DNA from: Seminavis robusta
Taxonomy: Eukaryota > Bacillariophyta > Bacillariophyceae > Naviculales > Naviculaceae
NCBI GenBank assembly: GCA_903772945.1
Contig: CAICTM010000717.1
Coordinates: 1-51,439 of the forward strand
Length of the DNA: 51,439 nt
Direction: 5' to 3'
Position numbers and translations under genes: made by a program. Position 1 is the first letter of the stretch; each line of letters starts with the position of its first letter. Positions 22,780-33,276 of the stretch are shown one piece after another. The notes beneath the pieces were generated by a model. That model worked only from the letters and a program-made list of their open reading frames with translations, made no database searches and had not been told where the DNA came from.

Positions 22780-25571
22780 ATTCTATATGGCAATAAGAAG
22801 CATACGAACGATGTGTCTCGAACATGGGGTTGTGGTCAATCATATCACACCGACAATGGCTTATAAAAGCCAACATATTTCCAACATCTTAAGGACCACA
22901 TCAATCAATAAATATCTGCGACCGGTGCCAAATAGGCAGAATGGGGTTTCTGAGGGACCATTAAATTGTAGTAACCAAGCTAGAACAATGATGATCATGC
23001 TGCACTTCTTGGCCGGAGTTGATGATGAATCCTTTGGCCCTTGGCAGTTCTATGCAGCTCACCTTTACAAACACACTCACAATTCAGTTACTGCATTGCT
23101 CCCATTTAGATATTTTCCAAACTGTCAGTGATTGTCAATCATCAGAAATGCCCATCATGGGGATGCCCTGCATATTTTTGGAACCCCGGCTTCCAGTGAA
23201 GGAGAAAGATTCCAAAATGGCAGCCAGGTCCAGAAGAGGACAATATTTGGCACCTCACTGTCCATTCAGAAAATATTGGCTTGATCCGCAACCTTACAAC
23301 GGATACCTTTCCCTCAGTACCATCTTGTCTATGATATGGTTTGAGACAGTTTACTCTTCAGAAGATCAACCACCTCTAGGTGACCAACATGTGCATCTTC
23401 CAACGCTTCGGAGACCCTATTTGATGAGGACATCCACCTCCTTAGCAGACAGTGGCTTACTCCAGAGGGAAAGGCCATCAACCAACACCGATCTCATCTT
23501 CAGAAGCTTCGACATGGGAGAAAATTATGGCAGGATGACAAGAGCAAAGATAAAAAGGATGATCTTCATTTCAAAGCTCCGTCTCCACACAGCCCCAGGT
23601 TGTCACAAAGGGAGATTCCAGATCGTCTGCCACCACTCAGACTCAAAATTTACCTTTCTTGGGACAGGGAGCCCCCACCATCATCACTCCCACACTGATG
23701 TCCACATCGAGCCAATCCCTGTCGCTGCCCAACGTCGGAATCACAGTAGGACAGCTAACAACAATAAGCCTGGGACTCTGAACATGGACCCAAAGTTGAA
23801 GACATATGCGCGTTCTTCATCCCTGTTGAGCTGTGCTTTTGCTTTGACCTTTGGAGTTACTCCAAATTTCTGGGCACATGATGCAATCTCAGTGGAATGG
23901 TTATTCACCTTTGACCAACACCCAGGAATCATTTCATCCTGGCATTCTTCAAAGCCCACTGGCTCTCAAGGCCAAAATTTCCAAAGACCCTGATCTCCCC
24001 TCTCTGAAGAATCTCTGATGGGACCACATGCAGATCATTTTCTGGGCAGCAATGGGACAAAGAAATTGCCAGCCTTGAAGGCAAAGGGACTTGGCACATC
24101 GTACAGCGCTCTTCTATGCCCTCCCACTTAAAGGCGGTTTCCTGGAACGTGGGTGCAACGAATTAAGAGGTTGCCAGACGGACAATTAAATAAGTTCAAA
24201 TCTAGATGGTGCTGCAGAGGAGACCTTCAGTCCTATGAAGGCGTCGCATACTCTCCACTTGTTGGTTGGCCTACCGTTAGAGCCGGTCTCTTCTTGCAGC
24301 TGCACATGGATGGGAATCGAGACAAGTTGATTTTACTCTTGCTTTCTGTCAAAGCCCTCAACCTGTCGACCAGCCACTGTACATGGAATTGCCTCAGTAC
24401 TATCGACCCAAAGGATATGAAGGACAGGACTGTGTTTTGAAACTTGACAAATCCATCTATGGGCAGACCGTTTCACCTAAATTATTTTATGACATCTATG
24501 TCGGGGATGATCCAACTTGGTTTCGAAACTCGGCAGCAGACCCATGTTTGTTTATTCATAAGGAGCATCAACTCATGGTATTAATTATTGTGATGACAAA
24601 TCTGCTCAGTCCAGACATGATCTGATTGAGTCCTATGTGGGCAGCTCCAGAACTTGGATATGATCTCACATGGAAGAAAAAGGTGAAATTTTGGATTCCT
24701 CGGCATTAATTTTGAAAGACAGGGAGACAATGTTGAGCTATACTCAAAAAGGGCTCATCAATTAAGTCATCGAATATACTGGTATGTCTGACGCTAGCAA
24801 GAAGCTTTCTTCTGCCGCCACCGATCCTCTCGGAGCTGACAAACTGGGGGCCCCATTTGAAGAAAGTGGAGCTATCCAGCTGCAGTTGGGATGCTTCTTT
24901 ATATTGCGTCGAACACTCGCCCAGACATACATTTAGTGTGCACACAGGTGCACGATTCAGTCACAATCCCAGGCATTCCCATGCTAAGCAATCAAACGTA
25001 TCAACCGGTATTTGATTGGCACAAGTGACAAAGGCATTTGTTTTAGCCCTAAACTTGATCAGGGGACTTGACTGTTGGGTCGATGCTGACTTCGCCGGTT
25101 GTATGGGTATGAGGATGAACAGGATCCTGTGTACCGTAAGTCTCGCACTGGATTTTCCTGACTCTGTTTGGGTCCCTATTATCTGGTCCAGCAAGCTACA
25201 GACTGACATTACTTTGAGCTCCACTGCTGCTGGTATGTTGCCTTCGCATGTCAATGAGGGAGCTTGCTTCTATGCGAGCTTTGCTCAAAGAAATTGGTAG
25301 ACAAACTGAATATGCCGGTAATTAACTGACAGTCTCGTGCGCTCTACAGTGTTCGAAAGACAACCAAGGTTGCTTGTCTCTTGTGAATGTTCCAAATGTC
25401 TGCGCGCAACAAGTATTTGGATTGAAGTACCACTTCTTCAGGTCAATATCGGGGAGTCGAAGGGATCGTGCTAAGTATATTCCAACTCTGGAACAACGGG
25501 CCGACATTTTTACTAAGGGTCTTCCGGCTCCACAGTTTGCTGTCATTCGGAAGCTCCTCATGGGATGGTAA
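22780..25571 (+). mobile_element. Decayed Ty1/copia retrotransposon pol
   Basis: Frame-hopping translation recovers pol in copia order. Integrase comes first (YHTDNGL near 22838; RQNGVSEGPL near 22940; then ARTMMIMLHFL). Next is a capsid-distal linker typical of diatom copia elements (PVKEKDSKMAARSRRGQYL near 23190, and YHLVYDMV). Reverse transcriptase follows (IKRLPDGQLNKFKSRWCCRGDLQ near 24160; VLKLDKSIYGQTVSPKLFYD near 24435; YCDD near 24590). RNase H is last (WVDADFAG near 25080; WSSKLQTDITLSSTAAG near 25190; GLKYHFFRS; ADIFTKGLPAPQF; final GW stop at 25571). Integrase, then RT, then RNase H is the copia order. Dozens of stops and shifts show it is inactive. No LTR pair could be fixed by eye. 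Confidence 0.88.
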
Positions 25572-27621
25572 TTTACCTCAGCACTTTGCTGGGGACTCTC
25601 TCCTATCGTTTCTTGCTCCAGCTTCATTTCAGCTGTAGGGAGTGCGACGGGATACGCTTACAATTCAGCTTTACAGCCAGCTTTATCATTAGCAGGCTTA
25701 TTCTAGAAAATAATCAATAACTGCTCACTTATTTGGAAATACAAAGTTTACATCTCTTAGATCGTTAGATTAATCAATCCACAATGGTATTGTCGCATGT
25801 GAGAGGAGCCTAATTGTTCATTTTTTGGGTTCGGCCAGGGAGTGTTGTCGCGCCAAGCAAATCAAGCCGTAACCATCGTTCTGCTTGTACCAGGTACTTA
25901 CCGGTAAAGATTGCAAACCACTGCTTGTGGGTGCATGTTAGGACATGTACCGGGCTGTTCAAAAGGATCTTTGGTTTTGCCCAAGCGCGCAACAAAACAA
26001 AACGCAGCAATAAAAATAGCCCATCCCAGCCAAGTCTCAAGTCTCAAGAAGCTACTACTAGTACTGTATCGATCATCGCTTTTTTGCCTTTTGAAGTCCC
26101 TGACAGAAGACTGTGGACCAATATGCCATATTTTGCTTAATACCAGCGATACCGGCGTGACTGCAGTGGGCTTGGAGCAATGGGCAACTTTTTGTTGTGC
26201 AGTGTCATGTAGTAGGTGTTGGAACCGATACATGGCTGAGACGGGGTAATGGTTCCTTCCTCAGTGGTCCCATGTCCCATCCTTATATCAATGTTGCTGC
26301 TGGCCAGGATACGCGACGTAGCTATCTCCATGAGCTTCTTTCCGTGCTTACGAGGTACTGGTAGGGCGAGGAGCATGGAGTCCTTCTTATTACCATCCAG
26401 GTCCAGCAGGAGTTAGATTTCTGAAGCAGCCCCAAAGATTTGCCGCCATTCTAGTAGTCCAATGCATAAAATTAGTTAATTGGCACAGCACTGAATCAAA
26501 TCAATGGTCAACGCTCATCTACAAAGGGATTGATCGCCCTTCCGAGGCAGGGGACACCATGGTCAGAGTACCGGTACCGCACCGCACCGCACCGGTACAC
26601 AACTTACTTACCGGTACCGGAGGATACCGGTACACTGTACGCGGTACAACTAACTCAACTCATTCCGCCGTCCCCAAAAGGCCGGAGTCGAGTCGAGTCC
26701 TCAGTCAGTCCTGTTCAGTTTGAGCCGTGCAAAGAGAGGCACAGAGTTATCTCTATCCCTCGCGTCGGCATGAGAAAGTGAACCCCTAAGGCCACCGTAC
26801 CGGTACATGTACGAATACTAGCTAGTAGTACCAGGTACCGCTTCTCAGTACACAGCTACCGCAACCGGTACCGGCACGCATGGAAGATCTCAGCTGTCGA
26901 TGTGTCCAGCTAGATACTAGTGATACATTACAAACTTTGCTTTGACTTCCTGATGCTTTCCAGGCAGTCCGCCAACTTTCACTCTCCATCACGGCAATGC
27001 TCTGTTGGCTGGGCTGTAGTAAGACAATGATGTGGATGCTGCCTGCTTCCAGCAAACGATAGAACATTCATATAAAGCAACGTTTGAGATTATGGATACC
27101 TGTCATCAAAGTTTACTGCTTCAACTGGGTGTCCAACGGACGCTACAGTCCAAGTTTCGGAGACTACACGTACCAGGACATGACAGCTAGCTACAGGTCT
27201 AGTAGAGAGGGTAGAAAGGTCTTTTGCCGAGGTGCTGCTTGCAGTCAAAACGTTGCTTCAGCAATCATGTCAGGGCCGGTGCGATGTAGTGTCCAGTCAG
27301 GAACTAGGTACCAGTAGTAGTGGTCCATTTGCCCTCCTGCAGGCATTTCAAAGGCGCCAGTGGATGTCATTGCTTAGTGTTTGACATGAAGCTATCTCAG
27401 AGGCAAAATGAGTCTCCTGTGTTGACTGCGACATCTCCAAGGAGCATTGGGACCAAGGGTGGTACCGATAGACTGTAGCGTACGTGGAAAGAAAATATGT
27501 GGACATCTTACGGTCGGTTTAACAACAAAGCGCTTGTATCGTACTCTTTTCTTTGTATGTACAGGTTTTTAGACAATGTTTAGGACCGAGGAATCTAGAC
27601 TCTAGAGGCAGCTTTTAACAA
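25572..27621. other. Intergenic stretch rich in ACCGGT/GGTACC palindromes
   Basis: No gene is supported. The first 200 bp may include the 3' LTR of the copia remnant (AT-rich, no partner found). The middle is dense in GTACCGGTAC-type palindromes. The end is the 3' flank of the gene at 27622. Confidence 0.5.
26564..26645. repeat. Cluster of GTACCGGTACCG/CACCGCACCG repeats
   Basis: Overlapping copies of ACCGGTAC and CCGCA units form a compact cluster that can fold on itself in many ways. The same motif recurs singly at about 26801, 26867, 37423, 42537 and 47987. Confidence 0.7.
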
Positions 27622-28374
27622 TCAGTATTGCATGGCATGTTGCTGCTTTTGAGCAGACATGACGGCGCAGAAGGAGTGCCAGCGAAGATTTCGTTCTCGT
27701 TGCTGCTGCTGAAGGAGGAGATGGACTGGATGGACCAAGAAAAGTTCTCGTCCACGTTCCGTAACATAGAATTGATCTTCTTCGACGACCTGTCGGTAAT
27801 CCCAGCCCTCCGCCGAGAACTCCAACACATTCCGAGCATAGTTTTGCTTCATTTCAGCCGAGTTGGTCCAGAAAGAGTTCTTGATGCGATTCGAGTAGGA
27901 GTGATGGGAAGGAATGGAAATGACCTCGACGGCATTGGCAAAGGACACAGTCTTGGTTTGCTGCAACTTGCTGTTGCTCAGTCTTCGGAACAACCCGCGT
28001 GTCTTGGGAGAGAAAGAGCTTTCGGAATAGGAAGCAGGGCCCAAGTTTTCATCGGGTTGACCGTGGTCCTTCTTTAGAAGTTCTTGCTTTGTGGTTCGTC
28101 GTCGCTGTTGCTGTTGGCGAGGTGCACCCAACATGTCGGAAGAAGAGGAAGGAGAGACACAACAATCAGCAACTCGTCGGCATTTGCTTTGTCTATTGCT
28201 ATTCAAGGGAGAGATCCCGAGACGATCCAGGAATCGAGAACGGATCTTGTATCCGTCGGCAACAGAAGCATGATGAATTACTTTGCGGTCCGTGGCGACA
28301 GGTAGCTGCTGCTTGACAACGGGCATGGAATTTGGGGTCTTTCTCATCGTGGTGTTGTTGGTAGGCTTACACAT
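27622..28374 (-). CDS. Hypothetical protein of a diatom-type family
   Basis: The product is 250 aa in a single exon from the first in-frame ATG at 28374. The N-terminal half is basic and low-complexity, with an SRFLDRLGISP phrase and a QQQQRRR run. The conserved-looking part is residues 143-204: VSFANAVEVISIPSHHSYS, NRIKNSFW, a Met/Asn stretch, then LEFSAEGWDYRQVVEEDQF, followed by an ELFLVHPVHL phrase. From memory this arrangement recurs in many uncharacterised diatom proteins; that is recall, not a search result. No catalytic motif or transmembrane segment was seen. The C terminus is Gln-rich. The function is unknown. Confidence 0.7.
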   Translation of the reverse strand: MCKPTNNTTMRKTPNSMPVVKQQLPVATDRKVIHHASVADGYKIRSRFLDRLGISPLNSNRQSKCRRVADCCVSPSSSSDMLGAPRQQQQRRRTTKQELLKKDHGQPDENLGPASYSESSFSPKTRGLFRRLSNSKLQQTKTVSFANAVEVISIPSHHSYSNRIKNSFWTNSAEMKQNYARNVLEFSAEGWDYRQVVEEDQFYVTERGRELFLVHPVHLLLQQQQRERNLRWHSFCAVMSAQKQQHAMQY

Positions 28375-28930
28375 TGTTACTTTGGGAATTTTATGAAAAG
28401 GAGATGCTTGCAAAGGGGTCAAGGAACAAGAATGTGAGCTGCCAATGCAGAATGCTAGTAGTTAGTATTGTTGCTGTAGAAGTGCTGATCATCTGGTCGA
28501 GACTCGAGGTTACATCGGAAAACTCCTTCTATTCTTCTAAAGTTGGTCACCAAAAAAGAAAACGAGAGCAGAATTCTCGCCCTGATTGCCATTTGGCCTC
28601 CTGTCAGCGAAACTCCTGTTGGATCACAGAAGCAGTTGTTTTCCCGGCTGTTGTTTCTACGTTGCAATGATTCGCAAATCTTGGATCGGGTTCTGTTGGT
28701 CCTTTACAAGAGTCGAATCGAGTCGACAAGGATCCACACTGTAACAGAACGAAAGCTGCAAGCGAAGCTCCGTCAGAACTTCACATGCCGCTCGGAATAT
28801 CGAATAACGGGCAAGGTCGACATCAGCCTTCTGCCGGAAGGGAAGAACTTTATATGACTGGGACAGAAAGAGTCATCGAATTTCTGGCATTATCACATTG
28901 TACTCTGGAGTATATCGTTTAGTCTTGGCC
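28375..28930. other. Spacer between hypothetical gene and Harbinger element
   Basis: No supported gene. A 104-codon open stretch ending at 28857 has no family resemblance and is probably chance. A GAATCGAGTCGAC patch lies near 28714. Confidence 0.45.
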
Positions 28931-28933
28931 TCA

Positions 28934-28947
28934 GGCTCGGTCCTAAC
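28934..28947 (+). repeat. Left TIR of the Harbinger element
   Basis: GGCTCGGTCCTAAC, exact reverse complement of 33260-33273. Immediately outside it is TCA, repeated outside the right end. Similarity stops after the 14th base. Confidence 0.88.
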
Positions 28948-29251
28948 GCCGGATTTTTGCCATACCCAGTACACAATAGGCCAATGTCAGCTTCAACATT
29001 CTGCTTCTTCACCTGAAAACCTGCGAGTGCTTGATACCTCCAGCTCGAACCAGTGCAGATTGTTGCTCCAGGTATCAAACGCTACATCCACATGCAATGA
29101 CTCTCTAGACCAATGAGATCTCATTGCCAGTCCAGCCAAGAAGGTTCTTTTGGCCACCAAAATTCGTCTCACATTTTACCAAAAAATAGCAACAATCAAC
29201 CAACACGTAACCTCATCGGACCACAGCAACACGTATAATAGATAAGAGATA

Positions 29252-30460
29252 ATGGAAGTGGAATTAGATGGTTTCCTTTGGGAAGACAGGGACGATGAAC
29301 TTACCCAGTTGCTGTTGTTCCTGGCTTACATGGGAGCCACAGAGATCCCAGAAGAAAGGAATCCCTCTTTCTTCGAGCAGCGACTGTATTGGGACACCTA
29401 TTGTCAAAAGCACGTATCTCGTGGTACCTTCCGTATTCGATTGAGAATGGATAAAAGCTCCTTTGACAAGCTTTTGTCTTATGTACGCGAGTTCCTGTTA
29501 GTGAACGAGACAATGGCCAAGTTGAGAGGTGGTTCAATAATTCCAGAACTGTGCTTGTATTGCGCCTTAAGATGGATGGCGGGAGGTTCATACCTTGATA
29601 TCTGTGACATTACTGGTATTTCGAAGTCGTCGTTTTACAGGGTAGTCTGGAAGAGCATTACCGCCATAGCAAAGGCACCAGAACTGAAGATCTGTTTCCC
29701 CAAGACAGTGGGAGAAATAGAAGCCGCCATTGTAGGTTTTACTTCAATCAGTGACGAAGGAGTAATTAACAACTGTGCTGGGGTGTTGGATGGATACCTT
29801 GTGAGGACAAAGACACCTTCCCTGCGAGAAGTCAAGAATCAGCGTTCCTTCTTCAGCGGACACTACCAGTGTTATGGTGTAAATGTCCAAGGAATGGCAG
29901 ACCACTTGTGCAGGTTCCAGTATTTCGCGGTGGCTGGACCTGGAGTGATGGACGATCAGCAGGCAATTACAGAAGTTTCCCTGCAGGAACTCATTGAGGA
30001 GCTTCCCTTTGGAATTTGTGTCATTGGAGATGCTGCGTACTGCTCAACTGAGCACTTGGTTTCCATCTACCAAGGAGCAGAGAAGCTGGTCCCCAAGTAC
30101 GACAATTTCAACTTCTTCGCCAGTCAGCTTCGAATTAGGATTGAAATGGCCTTCGGTATCATGCAAATGAAGTGGGGCATCTTGCAGAGACCACTGACGT
30201 GCTCAATGAAGAATCTAAAGTGGTTGATGCAAGCCATTGGAAGACTCCACAACTTCTGCATCAATGAGCGTGTGGCGAAGGATGGGGAACAATCAATCTT
30301 CGAGCCAAACATTCCTCGCTATGTCCCAACTGTGCCCCATGATGAGGATGGGAACCCCGTTGACTTGAACGATCTCTTCCAGGGAACTGTTCGTGGCTAT
30401 TCTCATCTTCGAGAGTACATGGCACTTCAAGTTGAAAGGCAGCACATGAAGCGGCGGTAG
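29252..30460 (+). CDS. PIF/Harbinger transposase (DDE_Tnp_4, HARBI1-like)
   Basis: The product is 402 aa in one exon. The catalytic DDE triad is visible: Asp180 in GVLDGYLV, Asp260 in VIGDAAYCS and Glu298 in IRIEMAFGIMQMKW. Upstream, residues 96-137 (IIPELCLYCALRWMAGG, then DICDITGISKSSFYRVV) form the helix-turn-helix-like region seen in HARBI1-type proteins. The length is in the usual 350-450 aa range. The enzyme cuts and pastes the element in the nucleus, normally together with a second element-encoded DNA-binding protein; the gene at 30777 is the candidate. The left TIR is 304 bp upstream. No stop or shift is present. Confidence 0.93.
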   Translation: MEVELDGFLWEDRDDELTQLLLFLAYMGATEIPEERNPSFFEQRLYWDTYCQKHVSRGTFRIRLRMDKSSFDKLLSYVREFLLVNETMAKLRGGSIIPELCLYCALRWMAGGSYLDICDITGISKSSFYRVVWKSITAIAKAPELKICFPKTVGEIEAAIVGFTSISDEGVINNCAGVLDGYLVRTKTPSLREVKNQRSFFSGHYQCYGVNVQGMADHLCRFQYFAVAGPGVMDDQQAITEVSLQELIEELPFGICVIGDAAYCSTEHLVSIYQGAEKLVPKYDNFNFFASQLRIRIEMAFGIMQMKWGILQRPLTCSMKNLKWLMQAIGRLHNFCINERVAKDGEQSIFEPNIPRYVPTVPHDEDGNPVDLNDLFQGTVRGYSHLREYMALQVERQHMKRR

Positions 30461-30776
30461 TTGTGTTGTGTCATCGTGAGTTTTCGATTTTTGCCTTGCT
30501 TTTTGTGTCTTATGCACTATTTTCGCTGTCACGCTACAGCGAGACGTTCCGGGAGCCAGTCAGCGAGAGCGGATCTGTCAGTTCCAGAATGTCTTCCCTA
30601 CTCAATGGTATGTTGCTCTTGTATTAAGCACGCGAGCAACTAGTTGATCCGTCCTCTACAGCAGCGATGGTAACACAAAATAGATCTCTTATCATTATTT
30701 ACTACTACAATCTTAATAGTAGCAGCGAAGCTTGATGTCACTACTAGTCTCATTGCTTGTTCTTGTTGTTCTTTCA

Positions 30777-32825
30777 TTATTCCTTGCCGTTGTCGCTCTT
30801 GTTGCTCTGCTTGTTGGCTACATCCTCATCTGATGATGAATCGCTGCTGAGTTCGATCACCATGGTCTTCTTTTTCTTTATCCCAAGAATCTTTTCGAGT
30901 TGCCGAAGCCGATCGGCAATGTTCTCCCTGTAACGGTCATTCAGTGGGTTGTTGGCATCTGTCATTAGATTGTACTCACGGCCAAGCTGCCTGTATTCAT
31001 CCCAAGCCTTGCTGCGACGTTCTTCCTCCATTTCTTGTTGTCGGATCGCAATGTATTGCTGGCGTTGCTGGTATGTCTTTTGCTGTTCCTCCTTCATTTC
31101 GTCACGTACTGTATCGAATCGCTCCATGATGGCCTTCTCCCTTTTCGCGGCGGTGGTTTTCTTTTCACCTGAATCGGCTGTTCCCTCCATGTCCTTATCT
31201 GAATCCGACTTCAAGGAATCTTGTAGCATGGAAGCGAACTTTCCATCAATGGCAGGATACTCTGTACATCGAACGTTCACGTACAGTACTGCTTTGGCTG
31301 GCAATGGCGCCTCATTCTTGCGAACACGTGTGAAGGTTTTGTTTGTCGCGTAGTCCCAGAAGTCAGATGCATGATTGCCGGATGCTTTCATTCCTTTCTG
31401 CATGCATGTCTCCCTTGCTTTCATGAGGTCTCGCATGTGCTGGTGGCAACTCTTCACAGTCTGCTGATTGTAATCTGAAACGTTGAAATCTCCATTCTCT
31501 TTGAATTGTTCAATGTGGCCGAAGTCGTCAGGAATCAACACCATGAGCTCTGCATTGTTGCTTGGATCGTTCATGAAAGTGGACACTTCCTGAAAGAAGT
31601 GTTTGATGGGAGAGCCACCGTGAGCTTCTTCGTAGTGCTTCCTCTTCTTTGCATCATTTAGATCAATAAAGTTGTGTACGAATCTCTTGTGGAAACAGAC
31701 GTTGATAAGACGCATGAGAGTGTTAAGGCGTCGCTGTTGAAGTGTGGTTTGTGGACAAGGAATGTCCGTTGCCTTGTACATAGTTCCCATAGTTTTCCAC
31801 ATTGCTATCTCCTTTCGGCAATTGAACATGTTGAGGTTGCCGCCACCTTTGATTTGACATTTCAGAGAGAAGTTTCGTAGCTGTAGATTGGACCAACTGG
31901 CCATGTCATACTTCTTCTCTTCAGTGGTTCCTCTGCGAACTACGAAGTACTTGGCCACTTGATGGATTGCTCCTGTCTTGCTTCTTGTGTCTTCTTCCTC
32001 TACACATTCGATGTTCTTTCGATAGTCACTGTTCCATTGATTAATAAGAGCATTGACCTGCAGGAACTCTTTCTCCTTCTCTTCAGCCTGTTTCTTCTTG
32101 TCTTCTTCGGTGACCTTTGGTTTGCGCGATCTAGCTTTTTTGGCTGCTGGTGCTGGTGCTGCTGCTGCTGCTTCTGCATCGTTTGCTGTAGGCCGGACAG
32201 TTCTTTTTGCTGCCGGTTTCGAAGCCTGTTTCGAATGATCCAGTGTATTGTTGGCAGCTGCTGCTGTATTCGCTGTCACAACTCGCTGATTTTCGTAGGC
32301 TTGCAGCATGTCCAATTGACCTGGAGGCAATGGCATTGCTCCCTTTGACATTTGCAAAATGTGGTTCTGCCAGTTGCGCAGGTTGACAGCTTGATCCAGA
32401 ACTGGCACGAAGGTGAGAGGAGCGGTCTGGAGAACTTGTGTTAAGCTTCGATCCTGCGGCGCTGGGACTTGTGCTGGTACAACTGGAGGGGAGAAGGTAG
32501 CAAGACCGGGTTGTGACAACTGCGAGGGTTGCGAGAATTGCGACAAACTACGCTGGGAAGGATCCCCATTGTAATCCGGCGGGGGCTGCGATAACTGGGA
32601 GCATTGCAGAAGCTGATCAGGAGGAAGCTGGTTATGGACTCTTGCCCTTGCCAATGCAAGAGGATCAGCGAACAACTCTTCGTCCTCGGCATCATCATCA
32701 TCACTACTCAAGGAAGCCAGAAAATCTTTGGTTTCTTTGCGACGTTGCTCTAGTGAAAGTGCGTAGCGTTCCCTGGCTTCGCGGGATGCTTCGTCACTGT
32801 CAAACTCGTCATTGTCATCGGCCAT
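30777..32825 (-). CDS. Accessory protein of the Harbinger element
   Basis: The product is 682 aa in one exon, starting 448 bp inside the right TIR. It starts with an acidic head (DDNDEFDSDEASREARE). A Ser/Gln/Pro-rich segment with repeated LSQ/FSQPSQ phrases follows, then a basic nuclear-signal-like stretch (PAAKKARSRKPKVTEEDKKK, near residue 240). The central region (about 250-530) holds conserved-looking Trp, Cys and His (NALINQWNSDYRKN; LRNFSLKCQIKGGG; NFIDLNDAKKRKHYEE). A long charged helix near the end (EQQKTYQQRQQYIAIRQQEM) is followed by an acidic tail. In PIF/Harbinger elements the second gene is usually Myb/SANT-like and brings the transposase to the nucleus and ends. I see no clear Myb signature, so that role is inferred from position. 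Confidence 0.75.
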   Translation of the reverse strand: MADDNDEFDSDEASREARERYALSLEQRRKETKDFLASLSSDDDDAEDEELFADPLALARARVHNQLPPDQLLQCSQLSQPPPDYNGDPSQRSLSQFSQPSQLSQPGLATFSPPVVPAQVPAPQDRSLTQVLQTAPLTFVPVLDQAVNLRNWQNHILQMSKGAMPLPPGQLDMLQAYENQRVVTANTAAAANNTLDHSKQASKPAAKRTVRPTANDAEAAAAAPAPAAKKARSRKPKVTEEDKKKQAEEKEKEFLQVNALINQWNSDYRKNIECVEEEDTRSKTGAIHQVAKYFVVRRGTTEEKKYDMASWSNLQLRNFSLKCQIKGGGNLNMFNCRKEIAMWKTMGTMYKATDIPCPQTTLQQRRLNTLMRLINVCFHKRFVHNFIDLNDAKKRKHYEEAHGGSPIKHFFQEVSTFMNDPSNNAELMVLIPDDFGHIEQFKENGDFNVSDYNQQTVKSCHQHMRDLMKARETCMQKGMKASGNHASDFWDYATNKTFTRVRKNEAPLPAKAVLYVNVRCTEYPAIDGKFASMLQDSLKSDSDKDMEGTADSGEKKTTAAKREKAIMERFDTVRDEMKEEQQKTYQQRQQYIAIRQQEMEEERRSKAWDEYRQLGREYNLMTDANNPLNDRYRENIADRLRQLEKILGIKKKKTMVIELSSDSSSDEDVANKQSNKSDNGKE

Positions 32826-33259
32826 TGTGCGTTCCTCTTCACTCCTCCACTACAACGACATAATGAGTTACATGGAACAGACTGATCTGGATAAGAGCGA
32901 TGCTTCACCTGAAAGCTTAACGAATTGGCTAACTAATACTTAATCTACATTCATTATTAACATCATTGACAGTTGACTGTCGCTGTGGCATTGTTATCTC
33001 TATGCAACAAACTTCGTTTGAGTGTGCTACCCTCCGCTAAATCATGCAGCGAGCATCCAAATCTCGCCATTGCATCATTGCCCATGTTAAAATTTCAGAA
33101 TTGGTCATCTGCTGGATGCGTTTATTCGTGTGCTTTATTCGCGTGTCTACCCAGGGAGCATGCTGGCGATAGGAACGCATACATACCTGAATGTGCATTC
33201 CTAATCCACGTCAGCGAGTGGGGTGTTGTGTCAGGTACGTATTCGTCTCAAGTATGACT

Positions 33260-33273
33260 GTTAGGACCGAGCC
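33260..33273 (-). repeat. Right TIR of the Harbinger element
   Basis: Reverse complement of 28934-28947 without mismatch, followed by TCA at 33274-33276, which matches the triplet before the left TIR. Confidence 0.88.
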
Positions 33274-33276
33274 TCA

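Larger units (their letters stand above)
28934..33273. mobile_element. Complete PIF/Harbinger DNA transposon
   Basis: Both ends carry the same 14-bp inverted repeat (GGCTCGGTCCTAAC at 28934-28947 and its complement at 33260-33273). The element is flanked by the direct triplet TCA (28931-28933 and 33274-33276). A 3-bp target duplication and short inverted repeats are family hallmarks, although the classic target is TTA/TAA. The 4340-bp interior holds exactly two genes in convergent order: a DDE transposase (29252-30460, +) and a 682-aa accessory protein (30777-32825, -). Two-gene autonomous elements are the norm for PIF/Harbinger. Both frames are intact, so the copy looks young and possibly active. 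Confidence 0.88.

Noticed and set aside
28543..28857. 104-codon frame upstream of the Harbinger element
   Set aside because: It overlaps open stretches on the other strand and has no domain or repeat; judged chance.
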